From contig NZ_CP022188.1 of assembly GCF_003111665.1 (NCBI RefSeq), positions 1,178,001 through 1,242,000 of the forward strand: 64,000 nt of DNA. The letters are read 5' to 3'. Position numbers and translations under genes: made by a program. This DNA comes from Parazoarcus communis (GTDB taxonomy: Bacteria; Pseudomonadota; Gammaproteobacteria; Burkholderiales; Rhodocyclaceae). Each line of letters begins with the position of its first letter. The first letter of the stretch is position 1. Below are positions 31,406 through 39,271 of this stretch, piece by piece. The notes beneath the pieces are model-generated. The model saw nothing but the letters and a program-made list of their open reading frames with translations. It ran no database searches and was not told the origin of the DNA.

Positions 31406-32452
31406 TCACCGTAGCGCGGGTCCCGATGCGAGATGGGTCCTGATGCTTCGTGCGATAGCACGACCCAGATCGACAGGAACCGCATTGCCGATAAGCCGAC
31501 CTAGAATCGTAAAACTTACCTCTCCGTCATGAGGAACGAAAGTATAGCCTCGTGGGAAGCTCTGTATGAGCGCGGCCTCTCTCAGCGAGATCGCTCGATC
31601 CTGCTCAGGGTGCCCGAAACGGCCATTACCGAAGCCGTAGCATTGTGTAGTCATAGTGGGGGCAGGTTTGTCCCACTCCATACGACCATAAACGCCTGGG
31701 TATGTACGTCCGCTTTCGGCTCGATGACAGTCGGCGACCAGATCATCCGGCCAGTCACGCCATGTGCCGCCAGGCTTCGATGCCTTAATTCGTTTGAGAT
31801 TCTTTTCAGACAACGCCGAAGTGACGTGTAACTTATCCCTCGGAGCGGCCTCACCCGCACTCAGAGGGCGCAAACGACCAATCGCCTGGCGCACCGTCTT
31901 CGGTTTCTCGTGAGTTGGATCGATCATCTTGATGTCACCAAGTCTTGATGCAAGCAGCACCATACGTCGTCGCATCTGCGGTACACCGTAGCGAGAACTG
32001 TCAACGACATCGAACCAGACGCTGTAGCCAATGCGTTTTAGCGTTTCGACAAAATCACGAAACACCTCGTGCTTAGCAACGGTGGGTACGTTCTCCATGG
32101 TAATGACATCAGGCTTTGCTCCTTCCGCTAGACGCGCGAACTCATACAACAGGCCCCACTTACCGTCCTTGCCATCTAACTCATATCGTTGCGCGTAGGT
32201 TGAGAAGGGTTGGCACGGGGCACAGCCCGCAAGAACCGTAAGGTCGACATCGCCAAACAGCCCTTTCAGCTCTTCTATAGAGACCTTACTAACGTCACGC
32301 TCAACGAATCTGGCCTTGTTGTTGGCTTCATAGGGAAAACGGCATGCAGGGTCTAGATCGATCCCAGCGGCCACCGGCACCCCTTCGAGGACGAAACCGT
32401 GCGTCAGTCCTCCCGCACCACAGAAAAGGTCCACGCAAGAAATCGTTTTCAC
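31406..32452 (-). CDS. C5-cytosine DNA methyltransferase (DrmMII-like)
   Basis: A 348-residue C5-cytosine methyltransferase with the motifs in order: I (CVDLFCGAGGLTHGF), IV with catalytic cysteine (LAGCAPCQPFS), VI (ITMENVPTV), VIII (GVPQMRRRMVLLAS) and X (GRLIGNAVPVDLGRAI). Between VIII and IX lies the target-recognition region; its DNA site cannot be read from sequence. I chose the GTG at 32452, with GGAG 7 bases upstream. It lies in the same direction as drmD, 265 bases upstream. Class 2 DISARM uses a C5 methylase (DrmMII) in place of DrmMI; here both occur. An independent orphan methylase or solitary restriction-modification remnant is possible, but no partner nuclease is adjacent. Confidence 0.88.
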   Translation of the reverse strand: MKTISCVDLFCGAGGLTHGFVLEGVPVAAGIDLDPACRFPYEANNKARFVERDVSKVSIEELKGLFGDVDLTVLAGCAPCQPFSTYAQRYELDGKDGKWGLLYEFARLAEGAKPDVITMENVPTVAKHEVFRDFVETLKRIGYSVWFDVVDSSRYGVPQMRRRMVLLASRLGDIKMIDPTHEKPKTVRQAIGRLRPLSAGEAAPRDKLHVTSALSEKNLKRIKASKPGGTWRDWPDDLVADCHRAESGRTYPGVYGRMEWDKPAPTMTTQCYGFGNGRFGHPEQDRAISLREAALIQSFPRGYTFVPHDGEVSFTILGRLIGNAVPVDLGRAIARSIRTHLASGPALR

Positions 32453-32956
32453 TTCAAAGCTCCAAATTGCGTCTCGACCGGCAGATAAAGCGGTCAAAAC
32501 TAGTCGTAGGCAAGACGTCAATGTTCTGCCTCGACCCTCATACTCTGCGGCCCACCAACGCGACAGCTCAAATTCGTCAACCTACACCTTCACCTACACT
32601 GACAGCGTAATCGAGGGACGCGAAGAGTCCCTGTTCCGATCTGCGAACAAGGCAGGACCCCACTCACACCAAGCAACTCCGCGATGTACGTGCCAAAGGA
32701 AAAGCAATCCGATTGAGCATTGCCTTCCGTTGAGACGCCGTGAGAAAACAAAGGGGCGAATCATCGCACGTATCCGGCTATCGATGAATCCTGCCCTTGT
32801 GCTTTGTACCCGTTTGGCATTATTAATGGAAGCGCGATGCAATTAGTTTTCCCCTTCCAACCGCACCCCAGAATTCTCGCATCAGATGTTTGGTTCTCGG
32901 CAGGCCTAATCTGCCCGCCACAAGCAAGCAGTTAGCTCGAATACTGACGCGTACCT
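32453..32956. other. Noncoding stretch without recognised feature
   Basis: About 500 bases between the cytosine methyltransferase start and the decayed SRAP gene. I see no credible gene, RNA or repeat; short open frames here lack domain similarity and ribosome binding sites. It probably contains the methyltransferase promoter. Confidence 0.45.
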
Positions 32957-33574
32957 CTATCTCGTAGCCTCCGTCACACTCAACCCGTCCGCCGGATAGC
33001 GCTGCAGCAACTTGCGCGCCTCCTGCTCTGATTTTGCCCCCAACCAGTTCCTCCACGAGTCTTCCGGCAGAATCACCACCGAGCGCATCTCATCCTCTGG
33101 TTTGTGAAACCGCTGCATTACCGGGTCTCCATCGGCATTGATCGTTAGCATCGACATCGACCGCTCAGATAGTTCTCCTGCCTCCTCGCGACGAGTCCAG
33201 ATGCCTGCAACACCCATGGGCCTGCCATCCCTTCTGGCGATGCGCCACCGAAAAGTTTTGCCTGACTCGTAGCACGGCTCGTAGATCTCCTTCGCCGGGA
33301 TGATGCAGAGTTGTCCACGTCGCTAGGCATCCCTGAACGACGGTTTCTCCCCAACCGTTTCGGCGCGGGCATTGTAAGTGGACCTGGCGATCCTCGCGTC
33401 CTTCGCCCGCTTGGGCACCAGGCCAAAGCAGGCAGGTACCCACATTCGCGGTGCGAAGTTGCTGACAATTGGAACGATGGAACCGGGGTCGGCCTCGCCA
33501 TACTCAAAATCTGGCGGTTGCAGTAGAAAACAGTTCAGTTCTTCGTTGCTGGAGGGTCGGTAGTTCGCGCACAT
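32957..33574 (-). pseudogene. SOS response-associated peptidase (SRAP/YedK family) with in-frame amber codon
   Basis: The sequence reads as a SRAP protein from MCANYRPSSNEELNCFLL (catalytic Cys2 present) to MSMLTINADGDPVMQRFHKP and the C-terminus RYPADGLSVTEATR, all in one frame except for a TAG at 33323-33325. The family has a tryptophan at this place (FRDA-W-RRGQ), so a single TGG to TAG change explains it. SRAP proteins (HMCES/YedK) crosslink to abasic sites in single-stranded DNA. The catalytic start fragment is only 83 residues, so the gene is probably dead unless the stop is suppressed. It follows the umuC remnant in the same direction. Confidence 0.85.
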
Positions 33575-33599
33575 GGGGTGAGGTTACGCTTACCGCCCT

Positions 33600-34150
33600 T
33601 TATCGGGCCAGCGCCACAGGAAGTTCGTTCCAGTTGGTTGTCCACGCGGGTGAAAATTGATCCCGCCGCATTCGCCATGCGGGGTCCAATCCTGTCACCA
33701 GAGGCTTCAAGGTGCCCTGCCCCGACCGACTGTTGATCTGATCCATCACACGCCTGAGTGACTCCGAGCGTTCATCTGCACCTGACGCAGCAAAGAGCCT
33801 TCTCTGAATGCTGTTCCTGCGTCGCAGTTCCGACAGCATCACCCCTGCCTTCTGATAGGCGAAGCCCGACTTGTAGATAATTTCAAGAATCACAGCCGCC
33901 CAACGGGTGAGCACGCGCGTGTCTGCGCTCGGCTCGGGCAGCGGGATGGTGACCGTACGCTGGTATTGAGGCGCGTTCTGTTTGAACGTATTTGTGCGGA
34001 TAAACACCCGTATCGCCCCCGCCATCGAATGCTGGGCCGGCAGTCTTGCCAGTGTAGCTCGCCACCGCTTCTCTCAGCTCGGACAGTTCATAGATGTACT
34101 GACCGAAAGACCGACTGCTAATGATCTGATGTTTCGCGGGCGCCATCTTC
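33600..34150 (-). pseudogene. umuC: umuC (DNA polymerase V catalytic subunit), C-terminal remnant with frameshift
   Basis: Only the C-terminal third of a UmuC-like Y-family polymerase remains. KHQIISSRSFGQYIYELSELREAVASYTGK reads in one frame until about 34030, and AGAIRVFIRTNTFKQNAPQYQR, YQKAGVMLSELRRRNSIQRRLF and RMRRDQFSPAWTTNWNELP continue in another; a frameshift separates them. The catalytic palm is gone, cut off where an IS5-family fragment begins. The gene and the SRAP gene behind it look like an old SOS/lesion-bypass cargo that has decayed. Confidence 0.85.
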
Positions 34151-34179
34151 TAGAGTTCAATGCCCGGAACTCCTTCAGG

Positions 34180-34942
34180 TATAGCCCTTGTCGGCACTCA
34201 GCATCTCGGGATGAATGTGCCGTCGGCGTGCACGAGTGAGCAGCTGCCGCGCAGCACTGCGCACGGCATGAGTCGAATCAGTGATGAGGATATCGACGCA
34301 CAGGCCGTTGCGGATCTCCACTATCACATGCTCGCCGTAGATGAGCTTGGCCAGCTGGCCGTTGCCCTATCGCATGTGCCGGGACTCGGGATCTGTCGTG
34401 CTTTGATGCGTAGAGTTCGAGCGCTTCTCGCCTTTGAAGTCGACCATCCAAGTGCCGTCATCGCCGTCCTTGTGCGGGGTGCCGTCTTTGGGTTTGACGC
34501 ACTCGACCGAGGCCCAGGCATTGATCAGCGTGCCGTCCACAGCGAAGTGGTCGGAAGGCAGCAAGTTCTGGTTGCGGGCCAGATTGACCATTTCATCAAA
34601 GAAGCGCCGGGCCACGTCGGTTACCACCAAGCTCTCGCGCAGCCGACTCAAATTCGACTGGTCCAGCATCGCACTCTCAGGATCCATATCGAACAACCAG
34701 CGGAACAGGATGTTGTAATCGAGCTACCTGCAGAACTACCTGTCGGAGCGAACCGAATACAGCGCGATCAGCAATTGCGCATTGAGGAGACGCTCCGGCG
34801 GAATCGATGGCCGACCGACCGACGAGTAAAGCGCATCCAACTCCGCACAAATTACGCCAAAAGCGCGGTCTGCCAAACGCTGCACCCGTCGCAGCGGATG
34901 ATCGGCCGGCACACTCGATTACGGCGTGAAAAAGTGAAACAT
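34180..34942 (-). pseudogene. IS5-family transposase remnant with several in-frame stops
   Basis: One frame from MFHFFTP (34942) reads as an IS5-family transposase: VPADHPLRRVQRLADRAFG, SVGRPSIPPERLLNAQLLIA, LDYNILFRWLFDMDPESAM, HFAVDGTLINAWASVE and the end region HIHPEMLSADKGYT. It is broken by at least four stop codons (after FFTP, after VRSDR, after FCR and after SRHMR) and lacks its C-terminal catalytic end at the junction with umuC. No inverted repeats are evident. It is a dead, old insertion. Confidence 0.85.
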
Positions 34943-35490
34943 AGAGGATTGGGGATTGAGTTGGCCGCGCGTCGTTGCCATAAGAGGGATGTGGAGACGC
35001 TTCTATGCCAAAGCCATTTCCGATCGTTCACGGACTTTAGCATCACCCTACTAATGGGGCCAAAGCCGTGCCCTGCGCGCAATGAGCGTTACGCAATTCC
35101 CGAGCGTCCAGCGCCCCGCGCGCCGAACGAGATCACGAGCTTTCGAGAACGCCTCCCAATAATTTTCCGAGTTTTTCGCCTGGAAAACGCAGTGCTATCC
35201 GAATTATTCTTCGCCCATCTTTGCGCCCAACACAATTCCTTCTAGGAATTTCTGACGCAACTATGAATGCGACACAAAAACCTTCTCAAGCCATTGTTTT
35301 AATGAGTGTTTAATAAATTTTTCGCACCGCAACATCATTTCGGGAAGATCAATTTTTATCCTTAGAAGTGACACATCTACGAGACAATTTCGATCTAAGA
35401 AGGCACGCAATTCCGATCTATCGCTCATTTCACGTCTTGCAATTCCTTTTCTCTTGAATTAGATTGCGATCTCAATTAGAGAACAGGACC
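34943..35490. other. Noncoding stretch upstream of tnsA, AT-rich in its right half
   Basis: No credible gene is seen in these 548 bases. From about 35220 the composition becomes clearly AT-rich (for example AATGAGTGTTTAATAAATTTTTCG), unlike the surrounding cargo, and this part probably carries the promoter of the tns operon. Confidence 0.45.
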
Positions 35491-36264
35491 ATGCCAAACC
35501 AAAAAAGGAAATCATCTGCACCACGTAATGTCATTCAAGGAAATCGGACGCTCGGGCGAATCGGTGGTCGCCAGGCTGTTTTCTATAATTGCAGGAAAGC
35601 CGGCGGAATTATTGCTGCAGAGTCTCCGAACGAAAGAACGGTTGCGCAACTCGCAGACCTCGATCCAAGGGTCGTAGCACTTCAACCACAACCCTTCACG
35701 GTTGATGTGCATAGCGGCGCGCTTTATACCTCCCGCGAAGAGCTCGAAATCGCTCGATGCACGCGAGTACGCGTCGACGCCACACAGCGTGATTACACAC
35801 CAGATTTTTTGCTGCAACTGGCCGATGGCCAACGCATCGTCGTTGAGGTAAAGGATGTGCGATATCCGGGCGACATGTGCTACATCAGCAAAGTCGAGAA
35901 AGCGAAAGCAATCCTGAAAACGCGTGGGCACGGATTTCTGACTATTGCATTTCGCTACGAGCAAACCTCACCACTTGTTTTTAACGCTTCAGTTCTATCT
36001 TCCGAGAAAAACCGCGATCCACAAACGCTGACTCCAGAAGATCTATCGGGGCAGCTCGACACCCTGCTTTGTGACACCTCCGCACCGCTGGGACACACAA
36101 TGAAAGCGCTCGGTCTCAACATGCGCACCGCAGCGTACTTCGTTCTGAATGGTCTTTTGAGCGCCAACTTGCACGAAGAGTGTCTCAACGTCCATACCTT
36201 GGTCACGGTCGCCGGGGGAAGCATCACTCACCTTGAACTGCTCCCCCTGGAGTTCAAATCATGA
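35491..36264 (+). CDS. tnsA: TnsA-like transposon endonuclease
   Basis: The 257-residue protein is the TnsA endonuclease that cuts the 5' ends of a Tn7-like element while TnsB cuts the 3' ends. The PD-(D/E)xK-type active site is visible in VDATQRDYTPDFLLQL (Asp) and RIVVEVKDVRY (Glu and Lys), around residues 100-125, in a protein of normal TnsA length. A C-terminal helical domain follows (LLCDTSAPLGHTMKALGLNM). The ATG at 35491 has AGGA about 6 bases upstream; an in-frame TTG at 35464 is less likely. The stop overlaps the tnsB start (ATGA). Confidence 0.9.
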   Translation: MPNQKRKSSAPRNVIQGNRTLGRIGGRQAVFYNCRKAGGIIAAESPNERTVAQLADLDPRVVALQPQPFTVDVHSGALYTSREELEIARCTRVRVDATQRDYTPDFLLQLADGQRIVVEVKDVRYPGDMCYISKVEKAKAILKTRGHGFLTIAFRYEQTSPLVFNASVLSSEKNRDPQTLTPEDLSGQLDTLLCDTSAPLGHTMKALGLNMRTAAYFVLNGLLSANLHEECLNVHTLVTVAGGSITHLELLPLEFKS

Positions 36265-38261
36265 GTAGCTATCTTCGACGAGATGAGAAGCTGCTGACCC
36301 CCGACGGGATCTATTCAGTGTGTTCGATTCAGAGCGATTCTGAACGTGTAGAGCTTATGAACCAGAGCACCGGTGGTCGTCATTACGCGACCATCGCAGC
36401 GCTACGATGCGAGTTGTCGAACGGAAACTGGAAACGAATTTCAGTGAATCCGATTACCGGCGAAACGGTTGATCTTACAAACAATCCGAAGGCGCGTCGT
36501 CGGCAGCAATTCAATATAGCCGTTCTAGATCGCCTGAAAGCCTTGATGCGAAACGGGTCGAGTGCAGCCGAAGCAATCCGTGCACTGCAAGGAACCACCA
36601 TCGAAACGGGGGACGGATCGACAAAGATGATGTGCTCTGAGCGCACGGCATACCGGATCCTGCGAGATGGTGCAGAGAATCCGCTCAAACTAATCCCAGC
36701 GTATGCAGCGCGGGGTAATCATGTGCCCCGCTACAGCGAGAGCGTAAAAGAGCTGATCCTCAGCGCTACAGAAGCGGTATATGCGGTTAAGAAATCGAAA
36801 ATCCAGATCAATGGGCTCGCAAAGCACTTGACGTCAGTTGCCATTCAGCGGGGACTTATTCCGCAAGACAAGACTCTGAGCCGCGAACTCATAAAGAATG
36901 TTGTTGTTGCGCACTGGAACCCCGATCTTGACTACAAGCGACTCGATCCACGTATCGCTCGTTCAGCGAAAGCCGTTGCTAAGAATCGGATAGTTCCGGG
37001 TGCGCCAATGCACCGCGTCGAACAAGATACGGTTCATCTTCCTGTGCTTGTTAAAACGGCCGAAGGCATTCTGCAAAATCCATATCTCATGGTCTCTGTC
37101 GACTGCTACTCCTCCGTGCCGCTGGGTTGGCGCTTGGTGCCAACTCCGGTCACTGCGGAGGATACCCTTGAGTGCATCGAAGTAGGACTGTTCTCGAAGA
37201 AGAAGCGCTTCGATCAACTCGGCATTAACTGCGAACTCGACCCGTGCGGACAGTTTCTTGATCTTCACCTTGATAATGGCTCCGAAAACCGCACTGAACG
37301 AATCAACGAACTCAATACCCTTGGAATCAACATCACGCGCGCGCCCGCTCATTCCGGCCACATGAAGCCATTCGTTGAACGACTTCATAAAAGTCTAAAG
37401 ATTGCGCTAGAAGGCCTTCCTGGCTTTACTCGATTTGAGGGCGAGGACGGAGCACGTACGGAGGAAGCGAAGAAAGACGAGTTAATGACGCTAGAGCAAC
37501 TGGAGCGCTGGATCGTCCGCTTCTTCTTTGAGCGCTGGATTCATCAGAGCATCGAACGATTCATCACTGCTGACTATTTACTTGATCAAAATATGGGGGT
37601 CACGCCGGCCCAACGCTGGAAAATGGCCGAAGAACACTTTCCAACGCCACTCCCGCCGAACCGCGAATCGTGGGTGCAGATCCGCTTTCTGACGCGCACC
37701 GCGTCGCTGAGTAACAAGACGGGCGTATCGATCGATGGATTTCGTTTCCGGGGCGATAACCTCGCAATCCTGATCGGGCAATACGGTCCAAACGCGGACG
37801 TCACTGTGCGGTACAACCCTTCAGACTACCGATTTGTGTACGTACCGGACAAGAATACGGCAGAGCTAATAATGCTCGTCAATGCAGAAGTGACGGAACA
37901 GACGCCTGCATTTTCGTTCTCTGAAGCGAAAGCGCGGCGAAACCATGTTCGTGGGCTCGCAGGCCCACTACCTGCAGTTGCCAAGCAGTTTGAACTCGAT
38001 CTCGCTCAAGCGAGCCTTGCCGCACCTGTACGACATTCCGGTGGGAGAAAGAAAGGACATCGCGAAGAGCAGAAAGCTATCCGGGACACACTAAAACTTG
38101 CGGCCGCAGTTGATCGTGCACACACCACACCCATCCCGAGAGCCGCTCGCGAATCGGGTGCTCAAACGGACTCGAACGACTCGTTCATTACGGATGACTC
38201 AATTCCGACTTTCTCAGTTGAAAAACGTCCTACGCAAAAAAGCGGGGGGACGAGTACGTGA
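36261..38261 (+). CDS. tnsB: TnsB-like DDE transposase
   Basis: A 666-residue transposase of the retroviral integrase fold. The catalytic acids are seen in MHRVEQDTVHLPVL (D1), FLDLHLDNGSENRTE (D2) and HSGHMKPFVERLHKSLK (E). N-terminal helix-turn-helix regions bind the transposon ends (repeats in the ends at 13757 and 46921), and the C-terminus (Mu-transposase-like beta barrel, SNKTGVSIDGFRFRGDNLAIL) is followed by a tail likely to contact TnsC. It is translated in an overlapping series tnsA-tnsB-tnsC. Confidence 0.93.
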   Translation: MSSYLRRDEKLLTPDGIYSVCSIQSDSERVELMNQSTGGRHYATIAALRCELSNGNWKRISVNPITGETVDLTNNPKARRRQQFNIAVLDRLKALMRNGSSAAEAIRALQGTTIETGDGSTKMMCSERTAYRILRDGAENPLKLIPAYAARGNHVPRYSESVKELILSATEAVYAVKKSKIQINGLAKHLTSVAIQRGLIPQDKTLSRELIKNVVVAHWNPDLDYKRLDPRIARSAKAVAKNRIVPGAPMHRVEQDTVHLPVLVKTAEGILQNPYLMVSVDCYSSVPLGWRLVPTPVTAEDTLECIEVGLFSKKKRFDQLGINCELDPCGQFLDLHLDNGSENRTERINELNTLGINITRAPAHSGHMKPFVERLHKSLKIALEGLPGFTRFEGEDGARTEEAKKDELMTLEQLERWIVRFFFERWIHQSIERFITADYLLDQNMGVTPAQRWKMAEEHFPTPLPPNRESWVQIRFLTRTASLSNKTGVSIDGFRFRGDNLAILIGQYGPNADVTVRYNPSDYRFVYVPDKNTAELIMLVNAEVTEQTPAFSFSEAKARRNHVRGLAGPLPAVAKQFELDLAQASLAAPVRHSGGRKKGHREEQKAIRDTLKLAAAVDRAHTTPIPRAARESGAQTDSNDSFITDDSIPTFSVEKRPTQKSGGTST

Positions 38262-39271
38262 ACTTTCAGAACACACTTCGGGCAGCAGTCGAGAAAACGG
38301 TAATCCATCATCCGAGGTTTCAAGACGCGTACGAGCGGATCGGCGATCTGTTGCGCAGCCGCAAAGACGGACTTGACCCGCAAATCGACTTCATTGTCGG
38401 CCCCTCGCGCTGCGGAAAAACAGAAGTTCTTCGCGAGTTCGCGCGCGAGCGCGACTACTGCGCACGCCGTGAAGCAGGGCGTTTAATTGTACCTGTGCTC
38501 TATGTACCGATTCCGACAGGTATCGCCCCGAAGGATTTACCGCTAAGTGTCATGCAAGCATTGAACGTACCGCTCCCGACCGGGCGAACGCGTGCCACCG
38601 AACTCGTCAAAATGATGAATGTTCAGCTCAAACTTGTCGGTACGCACACCATCTTATTTGATGAAGCGTCGCACTTAGTCGACGTTGGGAGCAAGATCCC
38701 TCCACGGCAAGCTTCCGATTGGATCAAAGATATTAGTCAGCAAACTAACGTGTCGATCCTGCTGTCCGGGCTATACAGACTCATTAAGCTATTAGAAACG
38801 AATGAACAGTTGCGCAATCGCACGCCTGCGCCCTTCGATTTCTCGCCGTACCGGTGGGACATCCCAAGTGATCGCAAGAACTTCGCCGGATGCGTCCGCG
38901 CTTTTCTCTCCGTTTTTTCGGACCACCAGTGCACACTCGATGTGAAACTAACAACGGATTCGCTCGTGCGGCACCTCTACGCTGCCAGCGCCGGGCATGT
39001 GGGTCTGCTGGCGAACTTCTTTAAAGCGCTTACTCGCCAGCTTGATGAACATGGGAAAATCACGATTGATGCGCTGAAAGCAACAACAAACCGGCTTCAC
39101 CTCCCGGGAAACGGATCGATAAAGCCGTTCCAGCAAGACGTTCTCTACGACGAACACTTGTTACAAGTATTGTGTGCCGAACTCAATCGATATGATTTTT
39201 GTCTCCCGTCATACAGCCCGGAGGTTCAACTCGCGCAGATTCGACATCACGCTGGGGCGGTTCATCGATGA
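38258..39271 (+). CDS. tnsC: TnsC-like AAA+ transposition regulator
   Basis: A 337-residue AAA+ ATPase that links target selection by TniQ to the TnsA/TnsB transposase. Walker A is IVGPSRCGKTEVLREFARER near residue 44 and Walker B is THTILFDEASHLVD near residue 130; NVSILLSGLYRL holds a sensor-1-like position. It starts at a GTG that overlaps the tnsB stop, and ends overlapping the tniQ start (ATGA). Length is shorter than E. coli TnsC and closer to TniB-like members. Confidence 0.9.
   Translation: MNFQNTLRAAVEKTVIHHPRFQDAYERIGDLLRSRKDGLDPQIDFIVGPSRCGKTEVLREFARERDYCARREAGRLIVPVLYVPIPTGIAPKDLPLSVMQALNVPLPTGRTRATELVKMMNVQLKLVGTHTILFDEASHLVDVGSKIPPRQASDWIKDISQQTNVSILLSGLYRLIKLLETNEQLRNRTPAPFDFSPYRWDIPSDRKNFAGCVRAFLSVFSDHQCTLDVKLTTDSLVRHLYAASAGHVGLLANFFKALTRQLDEHGKITIDALKATTNRLHLPGNGSIKPFQQDVLYDEHLLQVLCAELNRYDFCLPSYSPEVQLAQIRHHAGAVHR

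Noticed and set aside
31264..31485. 73-residue open frame between drmD and the cytosine methyltransferase
   Set aside because: It overlaps the methyltransferase 3' end, has no clear ribosome binding site and no recognised domain. It cannot be excluded but is not supported.
34160..35245. Plus-strand 361-residue open frame upstream of tnsA
   Set aside because: It is antisense to the decayed IS5 transposase and umuC fragments and has no recognised domain.
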